Positions 33,459-43,081 of a stretch of DNA of 64,000 nucleotides are shown piece after piece. Both the position numbers and the translations under genes were made by a program. Under the pieces are notes generated by a model. The model did not search any database. It had not been told where the DNA came from and saw nothing but the letters and a program-made list of their open reading frames with translations. Within the stretch, counting starts at the first letter, position 1; each line of letters starts with the position of its first letter. The stretch comes from Modestobacter roseus (GTDB lineage Bacteria > Actinomycetota > Actinomycetes > Mycobacteriales > Geodermatophilaceae): contig NZ_VLKF01000001.1 of NCBI RefSeq assembly GCF_007994135.1, forward strand, positions 1,798,001-1,862,000, written 5' to 3'.

Positions 33459-34364
33459 ATGCCCGCTCAGGAGACCCGCCCGACCGACGTCCGCTCGCCG
33501 GACGGCACCCGGCTCTCCGTCACCACCCGGGGAACGGCACACACCCCCCTCGTGGTGCTCGTCCACGGGATGGGCATGTCCACCAGCTCCTGGGGCGAGG
33601 TGCCCGAGCGGCTGGCCGGGTCCTGCCGGGTGGTCACCTACGGCCTGCGGGGCCACGGCGACAGCGACCCGGCGCGGGACGGCTCGTACGGGCTGGACGC
33701 CCACGCCGCCGACCTGGCCGCGGTCCTCGCCGCCGTCCGGACCGACGGCGAGCCGGTCACCGCCCTGGCGCACAGCTTCGGTGGCGCGATCGTGCTGCGG
33801 TACGTCGCCAGGGACGGCGACGACGCGCTGTCCGGCATCGTGTTCGCCGGGTCGGGCGCCTCCGCCGTCACCGTGCCGGGGGTGCCGGCCGCCCGCGGTG
33901 CCGGGCTCCTGGCGCGGGTGCTGCGCGGCTGCTGGCTCGGCGTCGCCGGAGCAGCCTTCGTGCTGGCCCGCCGGCTGCGCCGGTGGCCGCGGCTCACCGA
34001 CCGGCTGACCCGCTGGTACGCCGTGGCCCCCGGCGCACCGGAGCACCAGGTGGCACTGGTGCGGCGGGACTTCCTGGCCACCCGCCCACGCGCGATGGTC
34101 CGGACCGTCCTCGCCAGCCTCGGCAACGACGGGCAGCAGCCGGCTCCGGAGGTCTCCGCACCGGTGACGGTGGTGCACGGGTCGCACGACCGCGAGGTCT
34201 CCCGCGCCGACGCGGAACGGCTGGTCGAGCGGACACCCCGGGCGGAGCTGGTGGAGGTGCCCGACGGGTCGCACATGCTGCCGCTGACCCACCCGGACGT
34301 CGTCGTCGGCGCAGTGCTGGCCCTGGTGCGGCGGACCGCCGGCCCCCACCCGGCCGACGCGTGA
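33459..34364 (+). CDS. Alpha/beta hydrolase
   Basis: 301 residues. Oxyanion segment VVLVHGMGMSTSSWGEVPER, nucleophile Ser in LAHSFGGAI, acid in VVHGSHDREV, and His in VPDGSHMLPLTHP form a complete triad. It is a soluble esterase/lipase-type enzyme of unknown substrate. A cap region (residues 160-215) is Arg- and Leu-rich. The ATG at 33459 is used; a GTG two codons earlier is also possible. Coupled to the next gene by a GTGA overlap. Confidence 0.88.
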   Translation: MPAQETRPTDVRSPDGTRLSVTTRGTAHTPLVVLVHGMGMSTSSWGEVPERLAGSCRVVTYGLRGHGDSDPARDGSYGLDAHAADLAAVLAAVRTDGEPVTALAHSFGGAIVLRYVARDGDDALSGIVFAGSGASAVTVPGVPAARGAGLLARVLRGCWLGVAGAAFVLARRLRRWPRLTDRLTRWYAVAPGAPEHQVALVRRDFLATRPRAMVRTVLASLGNDGQQPAPEVSAPVTVVHGSHDREVSRADAERLVERTPRAELVEVPDGSHMLPLTHPDVVVGAVLALVRRTAGPHPADA

Positions 34365-34675
34365 GCGCACCGGGCGGGCCGACCGGGGCCCGGGGCGTGG
34401 TGCGTCTGCTGAACACCTCGGGCGGGCGGCTGCTGTGCCTGGCCGGGCAGGTCGACGTGGCCGCCGTCGCCGACTTCGTCGCCCGCTACGGCCGGGAACC
34501 GGTGCGGGTGGACGCCATCGACGCGGGCTCGGTGACCGCGCTGTCGCCCTCCGGTGTGGAGCTGCTGCTGGACCACCTGACGGTCGCGGAGCTGGCCGGA
34601 CGCCGGGTGCCGCTACGCGGCTCGACGCCGGTCGACCGGGCGCTGACCGCCGCGGGGACTGCCGGCCGGTGGTGA
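34361..34675 (+). CDS. STAS-like domain protein
   Basis: 104 residues. [40 protein letters not shown] and [18 protein letters not shown] follow the STAS fold order. The phosphorylatable Ser-Ser/Gly position reads SPSGVELL. It may be an anti-sigma antagonist-like protein coupled to the hydrolase. It begins with a GTG overlapping that gene's stop. The call rests on pattern only. Confidence 0.7.
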   Translation: MSAPGGPTGARGVVRLLNTSGGRLLCLAGQVDVAAVADFVARYGREPVRVDAIDAGSVTALSPSGVELLLDHLTVAELAGRRVPLRGSTPVDRALTAAGTAGRW

Positions 34676-34742
34676 GCCGGCCCGCCGTCGGCCACGATGG
34701 GCCGGCCCGACCGACTACCGAGCCCGACCCGCAGGAGGCCCC

Positions 34743-35201
34743 GTGACCGACCGCCCACCGCTCCCGCCGTTCACCCGGGAGACCGCGCTGCAGAAGGTGC
34801 AGGCCGCCGAGGACGCGTGGAACTCCCGGGACCCGGAGCGGGTGTCGCTGGCCTACACGGAGGACTCGCAGTGGCGGAACCGCGACACGTTCCTCACCGG
34901 CCGCGCGGAGATCGTCACCTTCCTCACCGACAAGTGGGCGCGGGAACTGGACTACGTGCTGCGCAAGTCGCTGTGGGCCTTCACCGACGACCGGATCGCC
35001 GTCCGGTTCCAGTACGAGTGGCACGACGCGTCCGGGCAGTGGTGGCGCAGCCACGGCAACGAGAACTGGGAGTTCGACGCGCACGGGCTGATGCGCCGCC
35101 GGGAGGCGAGCATCAACGACGTCGCGATCAGCGTCGACGACCGTCGCTGGACCGGCCCGCGCACCGACGCCGAGCGCGGTGTGGAGATCCCGTTGCGCTG
35201 A
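34743..35201 (+). CDS. DUF1348 (NTF2-like) protein
   Basis: 152 residues, the standard length. [60 protein letters not shown] and [19 protein letters not shown] are all characteristic of DUF1348. The SnoaL/NTF2-like cone fold is known for the family, not the reaction. GTG start with AGGAGG upstream. Confidence 0.9.
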   Translation: MTDRPPLPPFTRETALQKVQAAEDAWNSRDPERVSLAYTEDSQWRNRDTFLTGRAEIVTFLTDKWARELDYVLRKSLWAFTDDRIAVRFQYEWHDASGQWWRSHGNENWEFDAHGLMRRREASINDVAISVDDRRWTGPRTDAERGVEIPLR

Positions 35202-35246
35202 CCACCCGAGGGCGTGCCCGCCGGTCGCCCGGGTACGGGCCGGTCC

Positions 35247-35642
35247 GTGGAAGAACTGCTCGCGGACGCCGTCAACGTGCTGGTCGTCATCGTCGAGGCC
35301 TGCGCCGCCCTCGTGATCATCGTCGGCGCGCTCTGGGCGTTCGGACGGTTCGTCTGGGTCGCGGTGCGTCAGCGCGACGACCGGTCGTTCGTGTCGGTCC
35401 GGCTCACGCTGGGCCGCTTCCTGCTGCTCGGACTGGAGTTCCAGCTGGCCAGTGACGTGCTCCGGACGGCGGTCGCGCCCAGTTTCGAGGAGCTCGGCAA
35501 GCTCGCCATCGTGGCGACCATCCGGACCGCGCTGAACTGGTTCCTCGGCAAGGAGATCGCCGAGGAGCGACAGCAGGTCGCCGAGCGGCACGAGGAGTCG
35601 GACGGTTCCCCCGACGGCGACCGGCGGGAACGGGCCACGTGA
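35247..35642 (+). CDS. DUF1622 membrane protein
   Basis: 131 residues with two to three membrane helices (VLVVIVEACAALVIIVGALW, TLGRFLLLGLEFQLASDVL) and the family segment FEELGKLAIVATIRTALNWF. The C-terminal 25 residues are charged. GGGTAC at 35231-35236 lies ten bases before the GTG and resembles a SigB-type -10 box. Coupled by GTGA overlap to the next membrane protein. Confidence 0.88.
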   Translation: MEELLADAVNVLVVIVEACAALVIIVGALWAFGRFVWVAVRQRDDRSFVSVRLTLGRFLLLGLEFQLASDVLRTAVAPSFEELGKLAIVATIRTALNWFLGKEIAEERQQVAERHEESDGSPDGDRRERAT

Positions 35643-35971
35643 GCCTGACCGCGGTGACCCTCCCGGCGGCGCAGCTGCTCTCGGCGCTCGCCCTCGTCAC
35701 CGGTGCGCTCACCCTCGCCGTCACCCACCGCCCGGCACTGGCCCTGGGGGTGCTGCTGGACCTGCTGCTCGCCGCCGGGCTGCTCCGCCTCGCCGGCGAC
35801 CCGGACTGGCAGGGCATCGCGACGGCGGCGGCCATCGTCGCGCTGCGCCACCTCGCCGGCGCCGGGCTGCGGGTGGGTGCGCGGTCCTGGCGGCCCGGGC
35901 CCGCGCGTCCCGGCCACCGACCGTCGGCGGGCCGGCTGGCCCGGCTGCTCCGGCCGCAGTGGCGCACCTGA
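35639..35971 (+). CDS. Small membrane protein downstream of DUF1622
   Basis: 110 residues. Two or three hydrophobic segments (TLPAAQLLSALALVTGALTL, LALGVLLDLLLAAGLLRLAG, IATAAAIVALRHLAGAG) then an Arg/Pro-rich tail. Not recognised by name; such small partners commonly follow DUF1622 genes. GTG start overlapping the DUF1622 stop. Confidence 0.72.
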   Translation: MSLTAVTLPAAQLLSALALVTGALTLAVTHRPALALGVLLDLLLAAGLLRLAGDPDWQGIATAAAIVALRHLAGAGLRVGARSWRPGPARPGHRPSAGRLARLLRPQWRT

Positions 35972-36004
35972 CCTGACCACCGCCGCCCGCCACCTCGGAG
36001 GCAC

Positions 36005-36025
36005 CCACGCGGGGCCACCGCGTGG
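36005..36025. terminator. Terminator at left end of rhamnose operon
   Basis: CCACGCGG-GGCCA-CCGCGTGG is a perfect hairpin directly after the sulfatase stop (36026), inside a larger CCTGACCAC/GTGGTCAGG pairing (35972-35980 with 36022-36030). It serves the convergent genes on both sides. Confidence 0.72.
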
Positions 36026-37711
36026 TCAGGACAGGATGCCCAGCAACGACCTGATCGTCGGCGGGCGTGTCCTCGCCACCCCGGCCAGCGCCTCGTCCAG
36101 CCGCGGCAGCTCACCCGGGGGCACCAGGTCGGGCCGGACCAGGGAGATGGTGCGCGGTGAGTGCGACCGTCGTGCGCCCACGATGGGCGGCACACCGGCG
36201 AACACCCCGGCTCGGTCGGCCTCCCACAGGTCGAGGAGCCCCGCGCAGTGGCGGTCCACGACCTCCCTCGCCGTCGCGTCGGCAGCGAGGTCGGCCATCG
36301 ACGCGTCGACGCTCCAGCGCTCGCCGCGGCGGTCGGTGGCGGCCCAGTCGCCCCACGGGCTGTCCACCACCCCGAGTGGCTCGTTCACCTCGTAGTAGTG
36401 GGCCACCTCGTGGACCTCCAGCAGGCGGTCGCCGGACGGGAAGTCGTCGCCCGTGCGCTGCAGCCACGCGTCGAGCTCCTCCTCGGCCCACGCCTGCACG
36501 TCCGCGTACGCCGGGTCGCCGCACCGGTTGCTCAGCTGAAAGGGATCTGTCTCCAGGTCGTACAGCAACCACGGTCCGGCGGAGCTGCGCACGTAGACGT
36601 AACGGGCGTTCCGGACGCCGCGGTACGCGGCGAACCCGTGCGACCGCATGGTGGAGAACGGGATGGGAGCGGTCAGCAGCGCGGTCGCCGGCCGGTCAGC
36701 GGCCGGCGAGGAGAAGTCGATGCCCTGCAGGCCGGCGGGCACCGGCACCCCGGCCAGGCCGAGCAGGGTGGGCATCAGGTCGGGCGAGTTCACCAGCGCT
36801 GAGTCCGTGCCGGTGCGCCGGCGGTCGGGGAACCGGACGAACAGTGGGACCCGCACGGCCTCCTCCCAGGGGCAGAGCTTGTGCTCGAGCCCCTGCGAGC
36901 CGGCCATGTCGCCGTGGTCGGAGGTGAAGACGACGATCGTGTCGTCGGCCAGGCCGGTGCGCGCCAGGCAGCTGAGCAGCTCCGCGACGCAGTCGTCGAC
37001 GGCGGCGATCTGTGCGTGGTAGCCGCGCAGCTCCGCGAGAGCCGCCTCCCGGAGATCGTCGGGCACGTTCGGCCGCACCTCGAGTTCGGCGTCCCGGTAC
37101 ATCGCCTTGTACCGCTCGGGCACCCCTCGGTAGGGGAAGTGCGGTGGCCCGTAGGCCACGGTCAGGAAGAACGGCTCGGATCGATCGACCCGGTCCCGGA
37201 GGTACCCGCAGGCGTGCTCGGTCTGGGCGAACGCGTCGTACCCCGCCCACTGCCGCGGGGTGGGGTCGTCGCCCTGGTAGTAGGTCGAGGAGTTGTACTC
37301 GTGGGTGCACTCCCCCGCCGCCCAGTACTGGTAGCCGAGGCGCGCCTCGGGCGGGACGAAGTCCTCGCGCCGCTCGCACAGGCCCTGCGGACTGCCGTAC
37401 AGGTGCCACTTGCCGATGTACCCGGTGGCGTACCCGGCCTCCGCGAAGGTGCCCGCGAGAGTGGGCCCTGCGGTGCGCACCGGGACGTCGTTGACGACCA
37501 CCCCGTGCGTCGGCGAGTACTGCCCGGTCATGATGCTGGCGCGCGCCGGGCAGCAGATCGGGTGGCCGGAGACGGCTTGGTCGTACACCACGCTCTCGGC
37601 GGCCAGCGCGTCCAGCGCCGGGGTCCGGGCGTTGGGGTCGCCGGTGCTGCCGAGCGCCTGGTGGCGCAGCTCGTCGACCAGGACCAGCAGGACGTTCGGA
37701 CGGTCCGGCAT
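36026..37711 (-). CDS. Cys-type sulfatase, probably cytoplasmic
   Basis: 561 residues of the alkaline-phosphatase-fold sulfatase family. The N-terminus RPNVLLVLVDELRHQALGST starts the fold with the metal-binding Asp. The C-x-P-x-R signature is CCPAR in GHPICCPARASIM; its first Cys would be converted to formylglycine. TSDHGDMAGSQG carries further metal ligands. No signal peptide or membrane segment is present, so it should act inside the cell. ATG at 37711 with GGAG five bases upstream; an ATG at 37774 overlapping the GH78 stop is an alternative. It is last in the importer-rhamnosidase operon and probably removes sulfate from imported sugars. Confidence 0.9.
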   Translation of the reverse strand: MPDRPNVLLVLVDELRHQALGSTGDPNARTPALDALAAESVVYDQAVSGHPICCPARASIMTGQYSPTHGVVVNDVPVRTAGPTLAGTFAEAGYATGYIGKWHLYGSPQGLCERREDFVPPEARLGYQYWAAGECTHEYNSSTYYQGDDPTPRQWAGYDAFAQTEHACGYLRDRVDRSEPFFLTVAYGPPHFPYRGVPERYKAMYRDAELEVRPNVPDDLREAALAELRGYHAQIAAVDDCVAELLSCLARTGLADDTIVVFTSDHGDMAGSQGLEHKLCPWEEAVRVPLFVRFPDRRRTGTDSALVNSPDLMPTLLGLAGVPVPAGLQGIDFSSPAADRPATALLTAPIPFSTMRSHGFAAYRGVRNARYVYVRSSAGPWLLYDLETDPFQLSNRCGDPAYADVQAWAEEELDAWLQRTGDDFPSGDRLLEVHEVAHYYEVNEPLGVVDSPWGDWAATDRRGERWSVDASMADLAADATAREVVDRHCAGLLDLWEADRAGVFAGVPPIVGARRSHSPRTISLVRPDLVPPGELPRLDEALAGVARTRPPTIRSLLGILS

Positions 37712-37770
37712 GCGTGCTCCAGTGGTCGGGAGGATGGTGGTCTCGTCCCGCCCTGACAGGTCGGACCAGC

Positions 37771-40392
37771 TCATCCGGGGTGGTCGACCCGGAAGCCGTG
37801 CCGACCGGGGCCCACGACGACCGGCGCCCAGCCGGCCACGGGGAGGGTGACCCGCGCCGAGCAGCCCACCGGGACGAGGACCTCCACCCCGAGCACGCCG
37901 TCGTCGATGCGCCAGGCGACCTCCGCCAGCCCGTACGGCGTCTCGTGCCCGGTGCGCGCCCAGGTGATGCCGCCACCCGGCCGCGGATGCACCTCCAGGT
38001 GCCGGTAGCCCGGGGACGCGGGCGCCAGGCCGCCCAGCACCCGGTGCACCCAGTCGGCCACCGCACCGAGGGCGTAGTGGTTGAAGGAGGTCATGGTGCC
38101 CGGGTTGATCCGGCCGTCGGGCAGCATGCTGTCCCACCGCTCCCAGATGGTGGTCGCCCCCATCGTCACCGGGTAGAGCCAGGACGGGCACTCGGTCTGC
38201 CGCAGCAGGGCGTAGGCGTCCTCGAGGGCACCGGCCTCGGTGAGGGCGTCCAGCACCAGGGGCGTGCCGAGGAACCCCGTGGCGATCCGGTGGCGCCGCT
38301 CCCGGACGACCCCGACCAGCCGCTCCCCTGCCCGCTCTCGGTGAACCGGGTCGGGGAGGAGGCCGAAGATCAGGGCCAGGGCGTGCCCGGTCTGCGTGTC
38401 GCCCGCCACCTCACCATCCGCGCCGACGAACTCCCGCTGCCACGCGCCGGTGACCCGGTCGGCGAGGTCGCCGTAGCGGGCGGCGTCGTCGCGCTCCCCC
38501 AGCAGCCCGGCGATCCGGGCCAGCAGGCGGGCGCTGTGCGCCCGGTACGCGGTGGCGACCAGCACCGTGTCGGTGGCGGCCAGCGCGGGCCGGTCCGGCG
38601 GCGCGGTGGGGTCCAGCCAGTCGCCGAGCTGCTGCTCGGGCAGGTCCCACAGCAGCTGGTCGCCCAGCCGGACGGTGACCCCGTCGACCCAGCGGCACAT
38701 GCTGCCGTACTGCCGCCGCAGCACCGCCAGGTCATCGAACCGCTGGTAGAGCACCCAGGGGACGATCACCGCGGCGTCGCCCCAGCCCGCCTGGGCACGC
38801 GCGTACTTGGCCAGGAAGCTGCCCGGCTCGAGCTCGACGTACGGGACGAACACCGGCACCGTGCCGTCCGGCTCCTGGTCCGCGGCGAGGTCCTGCAGCC
38901 AGGAGGTGAGCAGTCCGGCACAGTCGTGGAGGTGGGCGGCCGTCGGGGCGAAGACCTGGACGTCGCCGGTCCAGCCCAGCCGCTCGTCCCGCTGGGGGCA
39001 GTCGGTGGGGACGTCGACGAAGTTGCCGCGCATGCTCCACACGACGTTCTCGTGCAACCGGTCGAGCAGCGGGTCCGAACAGCTGAACCAGCCGGTGCGG
39101 GCCAGGTCGCTGGAGTGGACGACCGCGGTGACGGCCGTCGGGTCGAACGCCCCCGGCCAGCCCTGCACCTCGGCGTAGCGGAACCCGTGCAGGGTGAACC
39201 GGGGCTCCCACACCTCCTCGCCGCCACCGCGCAGCACGTAGGTGTCGGTGGCGCGCGCGGTGTTCAGCGGCCGTACCCCCAGCTCGCCGTCCTCCAGCAC
39301 CTCCGCGTGCCGCAGCTGCACCCGCGTGCCGGCCGGTCCGGTCACCCGGATCCGCAGTCGGCCGGCGACGTTCTGCCCGAAGTCGAGCAACAGCGCACCG
39401 GACGGCGAGCGCAGCACCTCGGCGACCGGCAGCTCCGCGACTGCGCGCACCGGCGGCCCCTCGGGCGCCACCAGGGTCGCCGGGTCGCGGACGCCCACCC
39501 CGCACGGCACCCAGCCGTCGTCGTCCCCGCCCGGGCTCGACCAGCCGGCGCGCTCCGCGGTGGCGTCGTGCCACTCCCCCTCGTAGAGGTCGGCCGCGCG
39601 CACCGGCCCGGGCGCCGTCGACCAGGTCCCGTCGGTCGCCACGACGACGCTCCGTCCGCCGGCCAGCGTCACCTCCAACTGCGCGAGCAGCCCCAGCCGG
39701 TCGCCGTACACGGCCCGGCGGCCGGGGTGGGGGGTCAGCCGGCCGCGGTACCACCCGTCGGCGACCGTCGCCCCGATCACGTTGTCCCCGGCCCGGAGCA
39801 GGGAGGTGACGTCGTGCGTCCGGTAGCGCAGCCGCGTGCCGTAGCTGGTCCAGCCGGGCGCCAGCGTCTCGTCGGCGACCCGGACCCCGTTGAGCTCGGC
39901 CTCGTGCACCCCGTGGGACGTGATGTGCAGACGGGCGGACTCCACCGGTCCCGGCAGGGTGAACCCCCGGCGGAACAGCGGGGCGCCACCCTCGGCGTCG
40001 AACGGTGAGGTGATCAGCCGGGCCGACCAGTCGGCGGGGTCCAGCAACCCGGTCTCCACCCGCACCGGGTCACTCCAGCCCGAGACGCCGCCGTCGGCCC
40101 CCGTCACGCGCACCTGCACCGACCGCGCCTCGCGGGAGTCGAGCGGTGCGCCCGGCCACGGCACCAGGACCGATTCGGCCGAGTCGACCCGATCGATCGT
40201 GGCCCGGCCCGCCTGGTCGACGACGCGCAGCTCGTACCCGGCCTGCACCCACCCGTCGGGCGCACGGACCACCTGCCAGGACAGTCGCGGTCGCCGCTCC
40301 CCCACCCCGAGCGCGTCGCGGTGGTGCTCGAACCGCACGGCCGACACCTCCACGGCGCCGTCCGCTCCCGGGTGCTGCTGCCCCGCCGTCAC
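37771..40392 (-). CDS. GH78 alpha-L-rhamnosidase, probably cytoplasmic
   Basis: 873 residues with the GH78 layout: N-terminal beta domains (to about 340), the (alpha/alpha)6 catalytic domain, and a C-terminal beta domain. The catalytic region shows VDVPTDCPQRDERLGWTGDV with the general acid Glu, GDWLDPTAP, ATTIWERWDSM with the base Glu, and SFNHYALGAVADW. It removes terminal L-rhamnose by inversion. No signal peptide is seen, so the substrate must be imported. GTG start overlapping the ATPase stop by four bases; it belongs to the importer operon. Confidence 0.95.
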   Translation of the reverse strand: MTAGQQHPGADGAVEVSAVRFEHHRDALGVGERRPRLSWQVVRAPDGWVQAGYELRVVDQAGRATIDRVDSAESVLVPWPGAPLDSREARSVQVRVTGADGGVSGWSDPVRVETGLLDPADWSARLITSPFDAEGGAPLFRRGFTLPGPVESARLHITSHGVHEAELNGVRVADETLAPGWTSYGTRLRYRTHDVTSLLRAGDNVIGATVADGWYRGRLTPHPGRRAVYGDRLGLLAQLEVTLAGGRSVVVATDGTWSTAPGPVRAADLYEGEWHDATAERAGWSSPGGDDDGWVPCGVGVRDPATLVAPEGPPVRAVAELPVAEVLRSPSGALLLDFGQNVAGRLRIRVTGPAGTRVQLRHAEVLEDGELGVRPLNTARATDTYVLRGGGEEVWEPRFTLHGFRYAEVQGWPGAFDPTAVTAVVHSSDLARTGWFSCSDPLLDRLHENVVWSMRGNFVDVPTDCPQRDERLGWTGDVQVFAPTAAHLHDCAGLLTSWLQDLAADQEPDGTVPVFVPYVELEPGSFLAKYARAQAGWGDAAVIVPWVLYQRFDDLAVLRRQYGSMCRWVDGVTVRLGDQLLWDLPEQQLGDWLDPTAPPDRPALAATDTVLVATAYRAHSARLLARIAGLLGERDDAARYGDLADRVTGAWQREFVGADGEVAGDTQTGHALALIFGLLPDPVHRERAGERLVGVVRERRHRIATGFLGTPLVLDALTEAGALEDAYALLRQTECPSWLYPVTMGATTIWERWDSMLPDGRINPGTMTSFNHYALGAVADWVHRVLGGLAPASPGYRHLEVHPRPGGGITWARTGHETPYGLAEVAWRIDDGVLGVEVLVPVGCSARVTLPVAGWAPVVVGPGRHGFRVDHPG

Positions 40393-41270
40393 GGGGCGGC
40401 CTGGTCCAGCGCCGGCCAGTCGTCCTGCTGGAGCAGGCGCCGCCGCTCGTCGCGGCGGGCGGCCTGCCGCACCGGGTCGGCCACCGGAGCCGCCATCTGC
40501 AGCCGCTGGGTGTACGGGTGGTGCGGTGCGTCGGAGACCTGGGCGGCGGTTCCGACCTCCACCAGCTCGCCGTGCCAGAGCACCGCGATGCGGTGGCTCA
40601 CCGCCCGGACCACCGCCAGGTCGTGGGTGATGAAGAGGTAGGAGACCTCCGTCCGCTGCTGGATCTCCAGCAGCAGGTCGAGGATGCGTGCCTGGGTCGA
40701 CAGGTCCAGCGCGCTGGTCGGCTCGTCGCAGATGATCAGCTTGGGCGACAGCGCCAGGGCCCGGGCGATCGCGATCCGCTGCCGCTGGCCACCGGAGAAC
40801 TCCCGGGCCAGCCGGGAGCCGGCGTCGGCGGGCAGGTGCACCGCGTCCAGCAGCTCACGCACCGTCTCCCGGCCCGTCCTGACCCCGTTGGCCAGCAACG
40901 GCTCGGACAGCACGTCCTCGATCGTCATCGCCGGGTTGAGCGAGGAGTACGGGTCCTGGAAGACCACCTGCACGTCCCGCGCCATCGAGCGCCGCTGGGC
41001 GCGGCTGAGCCGACCGATGTCCCTGCCCTCGAACAGCACCTGCCCCGCGGAGACCGGGGCGAGCCCGAGGACGGCCCGGCCCAGCGTGGTCTTGCCCGAG
41101 CCGGACTCACCCACCAGCCCCACGGTCTCGCCGCGGGCCACGTCGAGCGACACGCCCTTGATGACCTGCGCCGGCGGGCGGCGGAACCCGCGCACCGGGT
41201 AGCTCACGTGCAGGTCGCGCACGGACAGCAGGGGTTCGGCTCCCGCGCCGGGAGCGGGCCCGGCGTTCAC
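40389..41270 (-). CDS. ABC transporter ATP-binding protein (OppF/DppF-type)
   Basis: 293 residues. Walker A GESGSGKTT, Q-loop VFQDPYSSLNP, signature FSGGQRQRIAIARAL, Walker B LIICDEPTSALD and H-loop FITHDLAV. The C-terminal HHPYTQRLQMAAPVADP is the oligopeptide-family extension. It powers import with the fused permease-ATPase upstream. GTG start overlapping the upstream stop. Confidence 0.93.
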   Translation of the reverse strand: MNAGPAPGAGAEPLLSVRDLHVSYPVRGFRRPPAQVIKGVSLDVARGETVGLVGESGSGKTTLGRAVLGLAPVSAGQVLFEGRDIGRLSRAQRRSMARDVQVVFQDPYSSLNPAMTIEDVLSEPLLANGVRTGRETVRELLDAVHLPADAGSRLAREFSGGQRQRIAIARALALSPKLIICDEPTSALDLSTQARILDLLLEIQQRTEVSYLFITHDLAVVRAVSHRIAVLWHGELVEVGTAAQVSDAPHHPYTQRLQMAAPVADPVRQAARRDERRRLLQQDDWPALDQAAP

Positions 41271-43081
41271 CGGCCGCCCGTCGCCGGCGCCAGGGGCGCA
41301 CGCAGCTGGCCGCGGTCGAGCGTGGAGCCCAGCAGCATCTGCGTGTACTCGTGCTCCGGAGCCGCGAACAGCTCCCGCACGGGCCTGGTCTCCACGATCC
41401 GCCCCTCCTTCATCACGCTCACCCGGTCGCAGATGTCCGCGACGACGCCCAGGTTGTGGGTCACCAGCACCATCCCGAGGTCCCGTTCCCGTTGCAGTTC
41501 CCGCAGCAGCTCGAGGACGTCGGCCTGCACGGTCACGTCCAGCGCCGTCGTCGGCTCGTCGGCGATGATCAGCTCCGGCTCACCGGCCAGGGCGCCGGCG
41601 ATGAGCACCCGCTGGGCCATGCCCCCGGACACCTGGTGCGGGTACAGGTCGAAGGCGCCACGCGGGTCCCGGATGCCGACCCGGTCCAGCAGGGCCACCA
41701 GCTCCTCCTTCGCCTGCCGCCGGCTGACGTCGGTGACCGCCCGGAGGCCGTGGGTGAGCTGCTGGCCGATGGTGAACGTCGGGTCGAGGTTGGTCATCGG
41801 CTCCTGCGGCACGTAGCCGATGCGCCTGCCCCGGGCGTCCCGCAGCGCGGCGGGGTCACCGACGAGGTCCCGTCCGGCGAACTCGATCCGCCCGGCCAGG
41901 ACCACCGCCTCCCGCGGCAGGATGCCGAGGATCGAGTAGGCGATCTGGGACTTGCCCGAGCCGGACTCCCCCACCAGCCCGTGCACCTCGCCACGCTCGA
42001 CCGCCAGGTCCACCCCGTGCACCACCTCGCGCACCGAGGTGGCCGAGTCCGGGTAACCGACGACCAGGCCGCGGACCTGCAGCAGCGGTGCGGGTGCCGC
42101 GGGGCCGGCTGCCGTCTGCGCGTCCGGGCCCGGGGCGGCCGGGGGCGTCTGGCGGGCGGCGCGCAGCCGCCGGACGACGTCCTCGGGCAGCGGTCCGGGG
42201 CGGGAGGCGGACGCCTGCAGCGTGTCGCGCAGCACGTTGCCCAGCAGGACCAGAGCGATCGTGGTGACGCCGATCAGCAGCGCGGGCCAGAGCACGTTGG
42301 ACCGGGCCACGTAGATGTTGTTGAAGGCGGCCTCGAGCATGCCGCCCCAGGACGGCTCCCCCGGGCTGCCCAGGCCCAGGAACTCCAGCATCGCCTGGAT
42401 GGAGATGCCGATGGCCAGCACGAAGGCGCTCTGCACGACGATCGGCCCGCGGACGGCGCGCAGGACGTGGCGCGAGATGATCCGGGTGTCGGAGAGCCCG
42501 GCCACCTGCGCCGCGTCGACGTACAGCTCCTTGCGGACGTTGCGGACCAGCGAGCGGACCAGCCGGAAGAAGCCCGGCGCCACGAGCACCCCGAAGGCGG
42601 CCATGGCGAGCAGGATCGACGGGCCGATCACGGTGTACAGCGCGATGAGCAGGACCAGTCCCGGCGCGGCCAGGACGATGTCGGACACCCAGTTGGCGAC
42701 CGCGTCCACCTTGCCGCCGAAGTAGCCGGCGAGCAGCCCACCGGTCACCCCCAGCAGCAGGGAGACCAAGAGCACGACCGAGATCGCCTGCAGGGTCCCC
42801 GTCGTCGCGACCAGCAGGCGGGAGAGCACGTCGCGCCCGGACTGGTCACCGCCGAGCAGGAAGTCGCTGGTGAACGGCGGGGCGTTGGTCAGCTCCAGCC
42901 GGCTGGCGTTCGGGTCGAACGGCGCCAGCCAGGGGGCGAGCAGGCCGGCCAGCACGACCAGCAGGAGGACCACCGAGCAGACCAGGCCGACGGGGTTGGT
43001 CAGCACGCGGCGCAGCAGTCCCCGCGGGGTCGGCTCGGCGGGGGCGGTCTCCTGGGGTTCCAGGACCGGGACCGTGCTCAT
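41267..43081 (-). CDS. Fused ABC permease (DppC-type) and ATPase (DppD-type)
   Basis: 604 residues. The first 290 or so are a DppC-type permease with about six helices and the EAA-like loop (YVDAAQVAGLSDTRIISRHV). After a Pro/Ala linker (about 295-320) comes a complete ATPase: GESGSGKSQIAYSILG, VPQEPMTNLDP, VSGGMAQRVLIAGALAG, LIIADEPTTALD and LVTHNLGV. Such fusions occur in actinobacterial peptide/opine/nickel-family importers. ATG overlaps the upstream permease stop (ATGA); GTGA links it to the next ATPase. Confidence 0.94.
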   Translation of the reverse strand: MSTVPVLEPQETAPAEPTPRGLLRRVLTNPVGLVCSVVLLLVVLAGLLAPWLAPFDPNASRLELTNAPPFTSDFLLGGDQSGRDVLSRLLVATTGTLQAISVVLLVSLLLGVTGGLLAGYFGGKVDAVANWVSDIVLAAPGLVLLIALYTVIGPSILLAMAAFGVLVAPGFFRLVRSLVRNVRKELYVDAAQVAGLSDTRIISRHVLRAVRGPIVVQSAFVLAIGISIQAMLEFLGLGSPGEPSWGGMLEAAFNNIYVARSNVLWPALLIGVTTIALVLLGNVLRDTLQASASRPGPLPEDVVRRLRAARQTPPAAPGPDAQTAAGPAAPAPLLQVRGLVVGYPDSATSVREVVHGVDLAVERGEVHGLVGESGSGKSQIAYSILGILPREAVVLAGRIEFAGRDLVGDPAALRDARGRRIGYVPQEPMTNLDPTFTIGQQLTHGLRAVTDVSRRQAKEELVALLDRVGIRDPRGAFDLYPHQVSGGMAQRVLIAGALAGEPELIIADEPTTALDVTVQADVLELLRELQRERDLGMVLVTHNLGVVADICDRVSVMKEGRIVETRPVRELFAAPEHEYTQMLLGSTLDRGQLRAPLAPATGGR

